A stretch of 36,078 nucleotides of DNA from CAZMCH01 sp964564735. GTDB taxonomy: Bacteria; Poribacteria; DTPJ01. The stretch spans positions 1 through 36,078 of the forward strand of contig CAZMCH010000038.1 of assembly GCA_964564735.1 (NCBI GenBank), written 5' to 3'. The notes beneath the pieces are model-generated. The model ran no database searches. It saw nothing but the letters and a program-made list of their open reading frames with translations, and had not been told where the DNA came from. Positions 1-8,103 of the stretch are shown here, in pieces. The position numbers and the translations under genes are program-made. Within the stretch, counting starts at the first letter, position 1. Every line of letters begins with the position of its first letter.

Positions 1-1210
1 CGACTTACCGACATATCGCAATTTATGGCTACGCATCCGTGATGATTTACCCAAGAAGGGACGCAGAACAGAAGCGATCAATGGTGAACCACAGTTGCCA
101 AAGGAGCTTGAATCCGCTCTTCATAGCCTTTATAGCAATTATGAGAAATATCATAAACAATGGCTAAATACCAAGTCCACAGGCGCAGATGAAATGACCC
201 CACCCGTTATGATCGTTGTATGCAATAATACCAATGTCTCAAAGATGGTCTATGACTGGATCGCTGGGTGGGAGAAGGAATTACCAGATGGCTCAACAGT
301 CATTGTCCCCGGCAATCTTCCAATATTCAGCAATGAAGAAAACGGCAGATGGAGGATAAGACCAAATACGATATTGATAGACAGTGAACAATTGGAATCA
401 GGCGAAGCCATGAGCGTTGAGTTCAAAAAGAGCGCATCAAAAGAGATTGAGCAACTCAAAGAAGACTATCGTGCAAGGTTTCCCGGTCGTGATATAGCAG
501 AGATAACCGATGAAGACCTACTCCGTGAGGTAATGAATACAGTCGGCAAGCCCGGCAAACTCGGTGAGGATGTCAAATGCGTTGTATCCGTGCAATAGCT
601 ATCAAATTGTGTCATATATAAAGACAATACATTTTCCCAGATGCTTTTGCTGATAACCCTAGCCCATGATGCCGCAGACAAGATATATCAGTCGATAGTC
701 GGTTCTGAATCAGGCGAGAAGATACTCAAGCCCATACTCAGACCTTACGATACTCTTGGCTCTACAAGATATGTTGACTTTGACACAACAAAGGACACCT
801 ACAAGACTGATCCTGAAAAGTGCCATATATCCCATGTCGTGATAGATAGCGGATGGGAAGCAAAAATGGCTCAATCTATTGAGGAGATGCACGAGGTTGT
901 TTGCTATGCCAAAAACCAGAATCTCGGATTCTCAATACCATACACGATGGAAGGCAAGGAACACAAATATATACCCGATTTTATCGTCTGTATAAACAAT
1001 CACAAAGCAGAATTGATAAACATGATCATTGAGGTATCAGGCGAAGCCAAGAAAGACAAGGCAATAAAGACATCCACAACACGTAATTTCTGGATACCAG
1101 CTATCAACAATCATGGTGGATTTGGAAAATGGGCGTTTATAGAAATATCTGACCCGTGGGACGCAAAGAATATAATAAGGGCTGAACTTAGGAGGAATGC
1201 CCCCCTTTAA
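1..1210 (+). pseudogene. res: Type III restriction enzyme Res subunit, C-terminal part, broken
   Basis: The reading frame is open from position 2 (before the first ATG at 95) to a TAG at 596-598, then continues in the same frame to 1210. The first part (YRNLWLRIRDDLPKKGRR..., ALHSLYSNYEKY..., GKPGKLGEDVKCVVSV) matches the late helicase region of type III Res subunits. The part after the stop (HDAADKIYQSIV, GSTRYVDFDTTK, HKYIPDFIVCIN, IIEVSG, WAFIEISD) matches the C-terminal nuclease region. In the family these are separated by roughly 200 residues, including the helicase motif that normally follows CVVSV (from memory), so an internal deletion plus stop is inferred. The PD-(D/E)xK site reads PDF...E-V-S, with Ser where the catalytic Lys is expected. 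The 3' end runs into a palindromic repeat that supplies the stop. Probably non-functional; an assembly collapse is the alternative. Confidence 0.8.
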
Positions 1211-1412
1211 TCCCCCGTGGACGTGGGGGAAATGCCTCCCTTAATCCCTCCGCAAGCAGAGGGAATGTCCCCTTGTGTCCATCCGTAAGTGTGGAAAATG
1301 CCCCCCTTCATCCCCCCGCAGGCGTGGGGAAATGAAGTTCCATCTCCGTTTACGGAGAGGGCTAGGGTGAGGCAATATTCTCTCTCCATGAATGGAGAGA
1401 GTTAGAGAGAGG
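1197..1412. repeat. Cluster of about 33-bp GC-rich palindromic repeats in the res-mod spacer
   Basis: Several degenerate units of about 33-34 bp follow one another. Each has a small dyad core such as CCTCCGCAAGCAGAGGG or CCCCCGTGGACGTGGGGG, joined by CCTTAATC-like or CCTTCATC-like links. They are followed by a second type, GGAGAGGGCTAGGGTGAGG, and a CTCTCTCC/GGAGAGAG dyad at 1378-1400. The composition is far more GC-rich than the AT-rich neighbours. The minus-strand translation (LTLALSVNGDGTSFPHACGG..., DIPSACGGIKGGI) closely matches the peptide encoded on the plus strand inside the intein at 3334-3580, so the two arrays are related and inverted. The array ends about 10 bases before the mod start codon and includes its AG-rich ribosome binding region. 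Confidence 0.85.
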
Positions 1413-1420
1413 TTAAAAAT

Positions 1421-4400
1421 ATGGCAAATAAAATACCAGTGGACAGCATAAAGCATTCAGATAAGCGTGCTAATATTCCAACTAAGGAACTGAGTGATTT
1501 TGTAGAAGACGATGAAAAGAAGCCAAAGACAATTCTCTATCCAAGAGACCCATCCCTTGACCCGCAATTAGTCTGGAAGGGCAAAGATGAGCAAGACAGC
1601 ACTGATCTGGAAGTGCCATCTGTGCCTATCTATATTCAGGAGAAGATAAACCCGCAGGTCATCATTGAAGAAGTCCGTTCTAATGCAAAGAAAGAGCAAT
1701 CAGAGCAGTTTAACCTATTCGCTGATTTCAATGGCATTAATTTTGAGGAAGTGCTTGATTTCTATCACCATGAGCAGAACTGGACAAACAGGATGATACT
1801 TGGAGATTCCTTGTTGGTGATGACTTCATTGGCAGAGAAAGAAGGGTTAAAGGGTCAGGTGCAGATGATATATATTGACCCGCCCTATGGCATCAAGTTT
1901 GGCTCTAACTGGCAGGTATCAACACGAAAACGAGATGTGAAAGATGGCAGTGCTGATGACCTGACCCGACAGCCTGAGCAGATAAAGGCGTTTCGTGATA
2001 CATGGGAACTTGGGATTCATTCGTATCTGACATATCTTCGTGATAGGCTTGTTGTCGCTAGAGAATTACTGACTGAAAGTGGCAGTGTGTTTGTGCAGAT
2101 TGGTGATGAGAACATTCATCTGGTAAGATGTTTGCTAGATGAGATATTTGGAAGTGAAAATTTTGTAAGTCTTATTAGCTTTAGAAGAAAAATAAATGCG
2201 ATGAATTCCAAATATCTAGGTGTTATAAATGACTACATCATTTTTTATGCCAAAAATATTGAAGAACTAAAATTTAGGAAGCTCTTCCTTGAGCAGACAC
2301 CAATACTTGGAGATAACTGGAAATACCTAAAATTGCCAAATGGTGAAAGTAGATCAGTAACAAATGAAGAAACTGAGAATCCCAATCTCATCCCGAAGGA
2401 TGCCAAATTCTTTGCATCATATAAACTTGCTCCTGCTGGGTTTAATGCTAGTTGCACATTTGAGATAGAATACAATGGAAAAATTTATAAGCCCCCATTA
2501 ACTAGCGGTGCTAGAAGCTGGAAAACAAACGAATCTGGTATGAAGCGTCTATTGAGGAACGAACGTGTTATTCCCACAGGTGATACACTTCGCTATGTGG
2601 CATATTTTAGCGATTTTCCATATTCAGAATTAGATCATTCATGGAATGAAATGGCATCAGCAACTTCCAAGATATATGTTGTCCAAACAGCAGAAGAGAC
2701 AATAAAAAGGTGCATCCTTATGACCACCGACCCCGGCGACTTGGTTCTTGACCCGACATGTGTTCGCAAAGGAACGCTGGTATTATGCCCCCCTTTGTCC
2801 CCCCGTGAACGTGGGGATATCGATCATTTTAATGGGGATATTGATCATTCTAACTCAATGGACGGAAAAAGCGAAAACCTCTCTCCAGCTCTCTCCGTAA
2901 ACAGAGAGAGTGTGTTTCCCTCCGTTCAAGGAGGGATTAAGGGTGGTAAAGCCAAAAATCTCCCATTATCCTCAGTGGGACAACAATCATCTCTCCCCAC
3001 GCTTGCGGGGAGATTAAGGGGGGAAAAGTCTATTCCAATCGAATCCATCAAACCCGATGATATAGTATATGGACATGATTGCCTTCCACATAAAGTATTA
3101 AGAGTAATCCAGAAAAAATATAAAGGTCTTATGATAGGCATTCGCCATTCCCAAAGCGAAGATACACTATGGCTGACTGCTGATCATCGTGTATTGGCAA
3201 AACTTAGACCACGCAGACTCGGCGGAAAAAGCGATTGGAGTTCCATTCCAGAGGGACACTTTGAAAGAGCAAGGGAACTACGCAAAGAATCAAGTCCCCC
3301 AGAACAAAAACTTTGGGCAGTATTGCGTGGGAGACACCTCACCCTAGCCCTCTCCGCAAGCGGAGAGGGAACTGCAAGCGGAGAGGGAACTGCAAATGGA
3401 GAGGGAACTGCATTTCCCACCGCTTACGGAGGGACAGAGGGGGGCAACAAACACGCTTGCGGAGGGACACAAGGGGACATTCCCTCTGCTTGCGGGGGGA
3501 CAGAGGGGGGCAACAAACACGCTTGCGGAGGGATTAAGGGAGGCATTTCTCCATGTTCACGAGGGGATAAAGTGGGGCAAATAAAATTCCGCAGACAGCA
3601 TCCCATCGGACCCTATATTGCTGATTTCTACTCCAGAGATGCGCACCTTGTAGTCGAAGTAGATGGTTCAACACATTTTACAGAAGAATCCATCGCCTAT
3701 GATAAAGAACGAGATGCCTATATGCGCTCATTAGGGCTAGATGTCTTAAGATTTACCACAACAGAAGTAATGCATAATATTGAAGGGGTATATCTTGCCA
3801 TACAAAATCAATGTAATATTCGTATGCAAAGTGTTGAAGGCGCACAATGGGTTCAGGCAGGTTCTTTGGAAAAAGGTGATTTGATATTCTATGGATTAGA
3901 AAAGAAAGCGGTTACAGTAGAATCCATTGAGGTAGTCCACACAGACGAAGAAGTCTATGATCTAGAGATTGAAAATACTCATTCATTTCTAACTAGCGTA
4001 TGCGCTATTCATAATTGCGGAAGCGGAACAACAGCCTATGTTGCAGAGCAATGGGGCAGACGCTGGATAACCATAGACACAAGCCGTGTAGCCATCGCCC
4101 TTGCCCGAACACGCCTTATGTCTGCAAAATACCCATATTATCTATTAGCAGACTCACCCGAAGGCATAAAGAAAGAGTCAGAAGTCGCAGGCGTTATCCC
4201 ACCAACCAACATGCCAAAAACCATCAATGACATAAAGAAGGGCTTTGTTTATAAGCGTGTCCCGCATATCACCCTTAAAGCCATCGCCAACAATCCAGAG
4301 ATTGACGAAATATATAATAAATGGCAGGAAAAGCTTGAGCCTATACGTGCAAAGCTCAATGATCTGATTGGCAAATCTTACGAAGAATGGCAAATACCAA

Positions 4401-5440
4401 GAGATGCTGACGGCAAGTGGTCAGAAAAAGCCAAAAATCTGCATAATGAGTGGTGGGAATTGCGAAAAGCTAGACAAAAAGAGATTGACGACTCCATATC
4501 ACGCAACGCAGATATGGAAACGCTTTACGATCAGCCCTATGAGGATAACAAGCGGATACGTGTTACGGGTCCTTTCACAGTAGAAAGTCTATCTCCGCAT
4601 AGAGTACTTTCCACTGATGAAGAACTCCCTGAATCCGAATCCAAAGCACAAGAGCAAAGGACAGTCGGTCAGTTTGAGATGATGGTAATTGACAATCTCA
4701 GAAAAGCAGGCGTTCAAAACACAAAAAAGAATGAGCGATTGAGATTTGAACGTCTTGATACTTATGCGGGCGCAAATCTTCATGCAGAGGGGGAATATAT
4801 AGAAAGCGGACAGATAAAGCGTGTCGCTGTGTGCATCGGTCCCGAACATGGAACGGTTGACGCTGATCTTATCAAGGAATCTGCAAAAGAAGCAGTTAAA
4901 GGATTGGGATTTGATCTGCTTATCGTCTGTGGATTTGCCTTTGACCCTCACGTTTCCGAAGAGGTAAAGCAATATGGCAAGCTGACTGTTTTGGCTACAC
5001 GCATGAATCCTGACTTATTGATGGGTGATGAAGTGCTGAAAAAGACTGGAGCAGGTAATCTGTTTATGGTCTTCGGTGAACCAGACATTGATGTTGACAA
5101 ACAGCCCGATGGAAAAATTGTTGTTAAAATTAATGGCGTTGACATCTATGACCCGACCACAGGGCAGATAAGGTCAAGTTCCACAGATGATATAGCCTGT
5201 TGGTTCATAGACACAAACTATAACGGGGAGAGCTTCTTTGTCCGTCATGCCTATTTCTGTGGTTCAGATGAGCCATATAAGAGCTTACAGCGTGCCTTAC
5301 GAGCAGAAATAGACGAATCCGCATGGTCAAATCTCTATTCCAACGTAAGCTATCCTTTTACACAACCCGACACCGGCAAAATAGCCATCAAGGTCATAAA
5401 CCACTATGGCGATGAAGTGCTGAAGGTATATGAGATGTAG
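1421..5440 (+). CDS. mod: Type III-type site-specific DNA methyltransferase (Mod) interrupted by an intein
   Basis: Beta-class N6-adenine/N4-cytosine methyltransferase: the catalytic DPPY (residues 153-156, context IYIDPPYGIKFGSNW) precedes the SAM-binding motif. That motif, DPT-CGSGTTAY-VAEQWG, is split after DPT by an intein of residues 447-865. Excision would leave about 920 residues with an intact DPTCGSGTT motif. The remaining C-terminal part (GPFTVESLSPHRVL, ERLRFERLD, WFIDTNYNGESFFVRHAYFCG) is typical of large Mod proteins that pair with Res helicases. The ATG at 1421 follows the AG-rich stretch GAGAGAGG. Because res upstream is broken, the enzyme may now act as an orphan methyltransferase, provided splicing works. 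The recognition sequence cannot be read from the sequence. Confidence 0.9.
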   Translation: MANKIPVDSIKHSDKRANIPTKELSDFVEDDEKKPKTILYPRDPSLDPQLVWKGKDEQDSTDLEVPSVPIYIQEKINPQVIIEEVRSNAKKEQSEQFNLFADFNGINFEEVLDFYHHEQNWTNRMILGDSLLVMTSLAEKEGLKGQVQMIYIDPPYGIKFGSNWQVSTRKRDVKDGSADDLTRQPEQIKAFRDTWELGIHSYLTYLRDRLVVARELLTESGSVFVQIGDENIHLVRCLLDEIFGSENFVSLISFRRKINAMNSKYLGVINDYIIFYAKNIEELKFRKLFLEQTPILGDNWKYLKLPNGESRSVTNEETENPNLIPKDAKFFASYKLAPAGFNASCTFEIEYNGKIYKPPLTSGARSWKTNESGMKRLLRNERVIPTGDTLRYVAYFSDFPYSELDHSWNEMASATSKIYVVQTAEETIKRCILMTTDPGDLVLDPTCVRKGTLVLCPPLSPRERGDIDHFNGDIDHSNSMDGKSENLSPALSVNRESVFPSVQGGIKGGKAKNLPLSSVGQQSSLPTLAGRLRGEKSIPIESIKPDDIVYGHDCLPHKVLRVIQKKYKGLMIGIRHSQSEDTLWLTADHRVLAKLRPRRLGGKSDWSSIPEGHFERARELRKESSPPEQKLWAVLRGRHLTLALSASGEGTASGEGTANGEGTAFPTAYGGTEGGNKHACGGTQGDIPSACGGTEGGNKHACGGIKGGISPCSRGDKVGQIKFRRQHPIGPYIADFYSRDAHLVVEVDGSTHFTEESIAYDKERDAYMRSLGLDVLRFTTTEVMHNIEGVYLAIQNQCNIRMQSVEGAQWVQAGSLEKGDLIFYGLEKKAVTVESIEVVHTDEEVYDLEIENTHSFLTSVCAIHNCGSGTTAYVAEQWGRRWITIDTSRVAIALARTRLMSAKYPYYLLADSPEGIKKESEVAGVIPPTNMPKTINDIKKGFVYKRVPHITLKAIANNPEIDEIYNKWQEKLEPIRAKLNDLIGKSYEEWQIPRDADGKWSEKAKNLHNEWWELRKARQKEIDDSISRNADMETLYDQPYEDNKRIRVTGPFTVESLSPHRVLSTDEELPESESKAQEQRTVGQFEMMVIDNLRKAGVQNTKKNERLRFERLDTYAGANLHAEGEYIESGQIKRVAVCIGPEHGTVDADLIKESAKEAVKGLGFDLLIVCGFAFDPHVSEEVKQYGKLTVLATRMNPDLLMGDEVLKKTGAGNLFMVFGEPDIDVDKQPDGKIVVKINGVDIYDPTTGQIRSSSTDDIACWFIDTNYNGESFFVRHAYFCGSDEPYKSLQRALRAEIDESAWSNLYSNVSYPFTQPDTGKIAIKVINHYGDEVLKVYEM
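2784..3030 (+). repeat. In-frame repeat-derived insertion 1, within the Hint fold
   Basis: The insertion lies between GTLVL and PIESIKPDDIVYGHD, which would normally be separated by a short loop. It contains palindromic pieces CCCCCCGTGAACGTGGGG, CTCTCTCCGTAAACAGAGAG, CCCTCCGTTCAAGGAGGG and CTCCCCACGCTTGCGGGGAG. It also has an internal near-duplicate, GGGGATATCGATCATTTTAA / GGGGATATTGATCATTCTAA. Its length keeps the reading frame open. The composition matches the res-mod spacer repeats and not the surrounding gene. Confidence 0.8.
3334..3582 (+). repeat. In-frame repeat-derived insertion 2, within the DUF559 nuclease
   Basis: The insertion falls between LWAVLRG and KFRRQHPIG, which are contiguous in ordinary DUF559 proteins. 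It begins with the motif CTCACCCTAGCCCTCTCCGC, then three 18-bp tandem copies (3356-3373, 3374-3391, 3392-3409; peptide A-S/N-G-E-G-T). About five units of 33-34 bp follow, with the core CGCTTGCGGAGGGA (peptide HACGG...GG). No stop occurs in frame across the whole array. The related intergenic array at 1197-1412 is in the opposite orientation. Confidence 0.85.
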
Positions 5441-5532
5441 ATGTAGTAATCTATTAAATAATAGAAAGGCGTTACAGAAATAATTTGCTTCTTTTTGATG
5501 CTCTAGGATTTTAGCCCTCAAAGGAGGCGTTA

Positions 5533-6471
5533 ATGATTGATGACCTCAGAATAGCAAAGCTTATTTTCATATTCTTAACTCGTAGCAATGGTCGCTTACC
5601 AGAATACAAGGGCAGTGCCTTAAGAGGCTTGTTCGGTCATATATTCAAAGATGTCGTTTGCTCAAAAGAACAAAGGGATTGCAAGATATGTGAAGACAAA
5701 GATGGATGTGCCTATCACTATTTATTTGAGACTCCCGTTACACGCTTTAACGCTAGGTTTTCAAAATATTCCGATGTTCCAAGACCTTATGTAATTGAGC
5801 TATATGAAACTTCCAAACGCATATTCTCGGTAGGTGATCTCTTTCATTTTGGATTAGTTTTAATAGGCAAAGCGATTGATTATTTTCCCTATTTTATCTT
5901 CTGCTTTGATGAACTTGGCAGAAGAGGTTTGGGAACAGAAAGAGTTAAATTTGATCTTCAGGAGGTGTCTGGATATGATTTAATTAAACAACAATGGATG
6001 CCAATATACGACCCCAAGACCCGGTTTCTAATCGATAACCTACCGATTACCAGCACTGGTCTCCTTCCAACTAATTGTAAAGAAACTCTTAGCTTGGAAT
6101 TCCTCACCCCCACACGTATAAAATATCGAGAAAGTTACATAACAAATATAGAATTTCACGTTATGGTGCGCAATCTTTTGCGCCGAATTTCTATGCTTAT
6201 GTTCTATCACTGTGATTCTGAGGTAGACTTAGACATTAATGAGCTAATTGAGAAATCAAAGGCTGTTGATGTCTTAAAATGGAATCTTAGATGGCATGAT
6301 TGGACGAGGTATTCATCACGCCAGAAAGAGCAGATGGAATTTGGAGGAGTTATCGGAACCGTAACCTACAAAGGTGATTTTGAAAAGTTTATGCCTTTCA
6401 TTGCTTTGGGTGAGCAGATACATATTGGGAAAGGCACAACGTTTGGATTGGGTAAGTATCAAATTTGTTAA
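5533..6471 (+). CDS. cas6: CRISPR pre-crRNA endoribonuclease Cas6
   Basis: A 312-residue RAMP protein resembling the Cas6 group of PF10040/COG5551. It should cut the CRISPR transcript within each repeat, leaving an 8-nt 5' tag (here probably AUUGAAAC). The N-terminal YKGSALRGLFGHIFK and the cysteine cluster CSKEQRDCKICEDKDGC are typical. The glycine-rich C-terminal loop IGKGTTFGLGKYQI is characteristic of RAMP folds. The start follows a strong AAAGGAGG (5520-5527). It is the first gene of the CRISPR operon, 92 bases after mod; cas10 begins 20 bases after its stop. No clear promoter consensus was seen in the short upstream gap, so transcription could also come from upstream. Confidence 0.85.
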   Translation: MIDDLRIAKLIFIFLTRSNGRLPEYKGSALRGLFGHIFKDVVCSKEQRDCKICEDKDGCAYHYLFETPVTRFNARFSKYSDVPRPYVIELYETSKRIFSVGDLFHFGLVLIGKAIDYFPYFIFCFDELGRRGLGTERVKFDLQEVSGYDLIKQQWMPIYDPKTRFLIDNLPITSTGLLPTNCKETLSLEFLTPTRIKYRESYITNIEFHVMVRNLLRRISMLMFYHCDSEVDLDINELIEKSKAVDVLKWNLRWHDWTRYSSRQKEQMEFGGVIGTVTYKGDFEKFMPFIALGEQIHIGKGTTFGLGKYQIC

Positions 6472-6491
6472 GCAGACGAGGAGATGAAACA

Positions 6492-8087
6492 ATGAATGAA
6501 CCAAATATCATGGTCCTAATTGACACTGACAAAATAAAGGAATATGTATTTGCTACCAATAGGCTTAGTGAAATCAGAGGAGCAAGTGCTATTCTTGATA
6601 GCCTAAATCTTAAATCTACCTATGAGTTACTGAATAAAATATCACAAAAAGGAAACTCTAACCTCAATCAAAAAGGAGAATGGGAAATTAACGAGAAGAC
6701 GATTAAGGAAAACAATCTTGATTGGGAAATTATTTTTCTTGGTGGTGGTTCAGGAAAGATTTTTTTTACTGATGAAAAGTATGCAAAGCAATTCTGTCAT
6801 AATATACAGGAGGAATACTGGAACAAGACAGATAATTCAGCTTCCATTACTACAGCTATTGTAACAAAAAGAAATTCTGAGTGTTTTCAGCAATGGGTTT
6901 CTCGTGGAGAAAGATTACTAAGAAAACAAAAGGACTCAAAACCTATCCATATTCAACCACTTACTAGCCAATATTTCAAGTCTTGCCAGAGTTCTGGAAT
7001 TCATCCTGCAGAAGAGATAGGGGAAGGCGATAAGATATTGATTGCCAAATCAATTGCTCTCAAGCGTGATAAAGTAAAGATTAACCGATCATACTTTTTT
7101 CAATTTGCAAAGTGGCTAACAGAGCAACATAACTGGTCAAAATGGTCAGAAATAATTGGCAAAGAAAATTCACAAATAGAGGAGTATTTGCCGAATGATC
7201 TCAATGATATTGGCTATCCATCAAATAATTATATTGGCTTTATATATGCTGACGCCAATCGCATGGGTCAAAGATTATCTGATTTAACAGAACCAAAAGA
7301 CTATAAGGAACTTAGTAAAAATGTTAGTCACGCTATTAAAGATGCCCTATTTTCTGCTCTGGATAAACATACAGAACTGATAGACAATGATGAGAATAAA
7401 AGATATATTCCATTTGAGGTTATTCTGATTGGTGGTGACGATCTGATGGTCGTTGTTCCTGCCAATAAAGCAATTGAGATAACTATAGATTTTTGCGATA
7501 AATTCAAGGAAAAATCAAATATATCAATTTGTGCTGGTGTTGTCATTACACATTCAAATTACCCAATACATCGCATGATGGATCACGCACAGGGATTACT
7601 TCATTCAGCGAAGGCATTAAGTAACAAAAAATCTATAAAAGATTGTGAAATAAATGCCATTGATTACATGGTGCTAAAAGGTTCCGTCTTACAAGAAATA
7701 AAAGATACAAGGGAAAGAGAATTTTCTTATAAATCTGATGATGGCAAGGAATTAAGACTTTATCAACGTCCCTATACAACAGATCAATTGGGCAAATTAC
7801 TTGATCAGATCAGGCGCTTTAAGGAAAACGACTTTCCTACCAATAAGCTGAGGACAATGTATGAGTCCTTATATCGTGGGAAACAGCAAGCAATGCTTGA
7901 TTATTTGTTTATCGCTAGTAGATTGTCAAAATCCGCTAGTAATAAAATTCCTCCACGGGAAATCTTCTTAAATTTCGGATGTGAATGGAAATGTGGGTCA
8001 AAGATTTTTCCTTGGTGGAAATCAGATGATGGTTCTTTTGATACACCTTTTATTGATATGATTGAGCTTTATGATTTTGTGGATTAG
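6492..8087 (+). CDS. cas10: Cas10 (large subunit, cyclic oligoadenylate synthase), no HD domain
   Basis: A 531-residue protein. It starts directly with a palm-like domain (MVLIDTDKIKEYVFATNRLSEIRGASAILD), followed by NYIGFIYADANRMGQRLSD. The second palm holds the signature GGDD (residues 314-317, context ILIGGDDLMVVVP). This site makes cyclic oligoadenylate from ATP in type III complexes. The N-terminal HD nuclease found in many Cas10 proteins is absent, so target-activated DNA cleavage is not expected and signalling is the likely main output. The ATG at 6492 is preferred over 6465 because AGGAG lies at 6478-6482 and the upstream codons overlap cas6. The N-terminus looks Cmr2-like, but neighbouring csx10 and csx19 place the locus in III-D. 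Confidence 0.9.
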   Translation: MNEPNIMVLIDTDKIKEYVFATNRLSEIRGASAILDSLNLKSTYELLNKISQKGNSNLNQKGEWEINEKTIKENNLDWEIIFLGGGSGKIFFTDEKYAKQFCHNIQEEYWNKTDNSASITTAIVTKRNSECFQQWVSRGERLLRKQKDSKPIHIQPLTSQYFKSCQSSGIHPAEEIGEGDKILIAKSIALKRDKVKINRSYFFQFAKWLTEQHNWSKWSEIIGKENSQIEEYLPNDLNDIGYPSNNYIGFIYADANRMGQRLSDLTEPKDYKELSKNVSHAIKDALFSALDKHTELIDNDENKRYIPFEVILIGGDDLMVVVPANKAIEITIDFCDKFKEKSNISICAGVVITHSNYPIHRMMDHAQGLLHSAKALSNKKSIKDCEINAIDYMVLKGSVLQEIKDTREREFSYKSDDGKELRLYQRPYTTDQLGKLLDQIRRFKENDFPTNKLRTMYESLYRGKQQAMLDYLFIASRLSKSASNKIPPREIFLNFGCEWKCGSKIFPWWKSDDGSFDTPFIDMIELYDFVD

Positions 8088-8103
8088 CAGGGAGGTGAAT
8101 TTG

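Larger units (their letters stand above)
2759..4015 (+). mobile_element. Intein (Hint domain plus DUF559/PD-(D/E)xK endonuclease) in Mod
   Basis: The first residue is Cys447 (CVRKGTLVL), the last residues are His-Asn (VCAIHN, Asn865), and the first C-extein residue is Cys. Joining DPT to CGSGTTAY restores a textbook methyltransferase motif, which fixes both splice sites. Block B is T586-A-D-H589 (LTADHRVL) and block F is EVYDLEIENTHSF. Between them, from about residue 613 to 797, lies a DUF559 (Vsr-like) nuclease: HFERARELRKE, PPEQKLWAVLRG, KFRRQHPIGPYIADFY, VVEVDGSTHF and VLRFTTTEV, with candidate catalytic D735 and E746-V-D748. This is not a LAGLIDADG endonuclease. Two repeat-derived insertions (about residues 455-536 and 638-720) sit within the intein only. 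All splicing residues are present, so activity is plausible. Confidence 0.9.

Noticed and set aside
1207..1456. Two minus-strand frames of 60-71 codons in the res-mod spacer
   Set aside because: They are translations of the palindromic repeats, with no ribosome site. Kept only as evidence of similarity to the intein inserts.
3313..3606. Overlapping plus- and minus-strand frames within intein insertion 2
   Set aside because: Repeat DNA is open in several frames; only the frame continuous with the flanking DUF559 sequence has recognisable protein on both sides.
4589..4972. 127-codon minus-strand frame
   Set aside because: Antisense to the conserved C-terminal part of Mod; no recognisable features.
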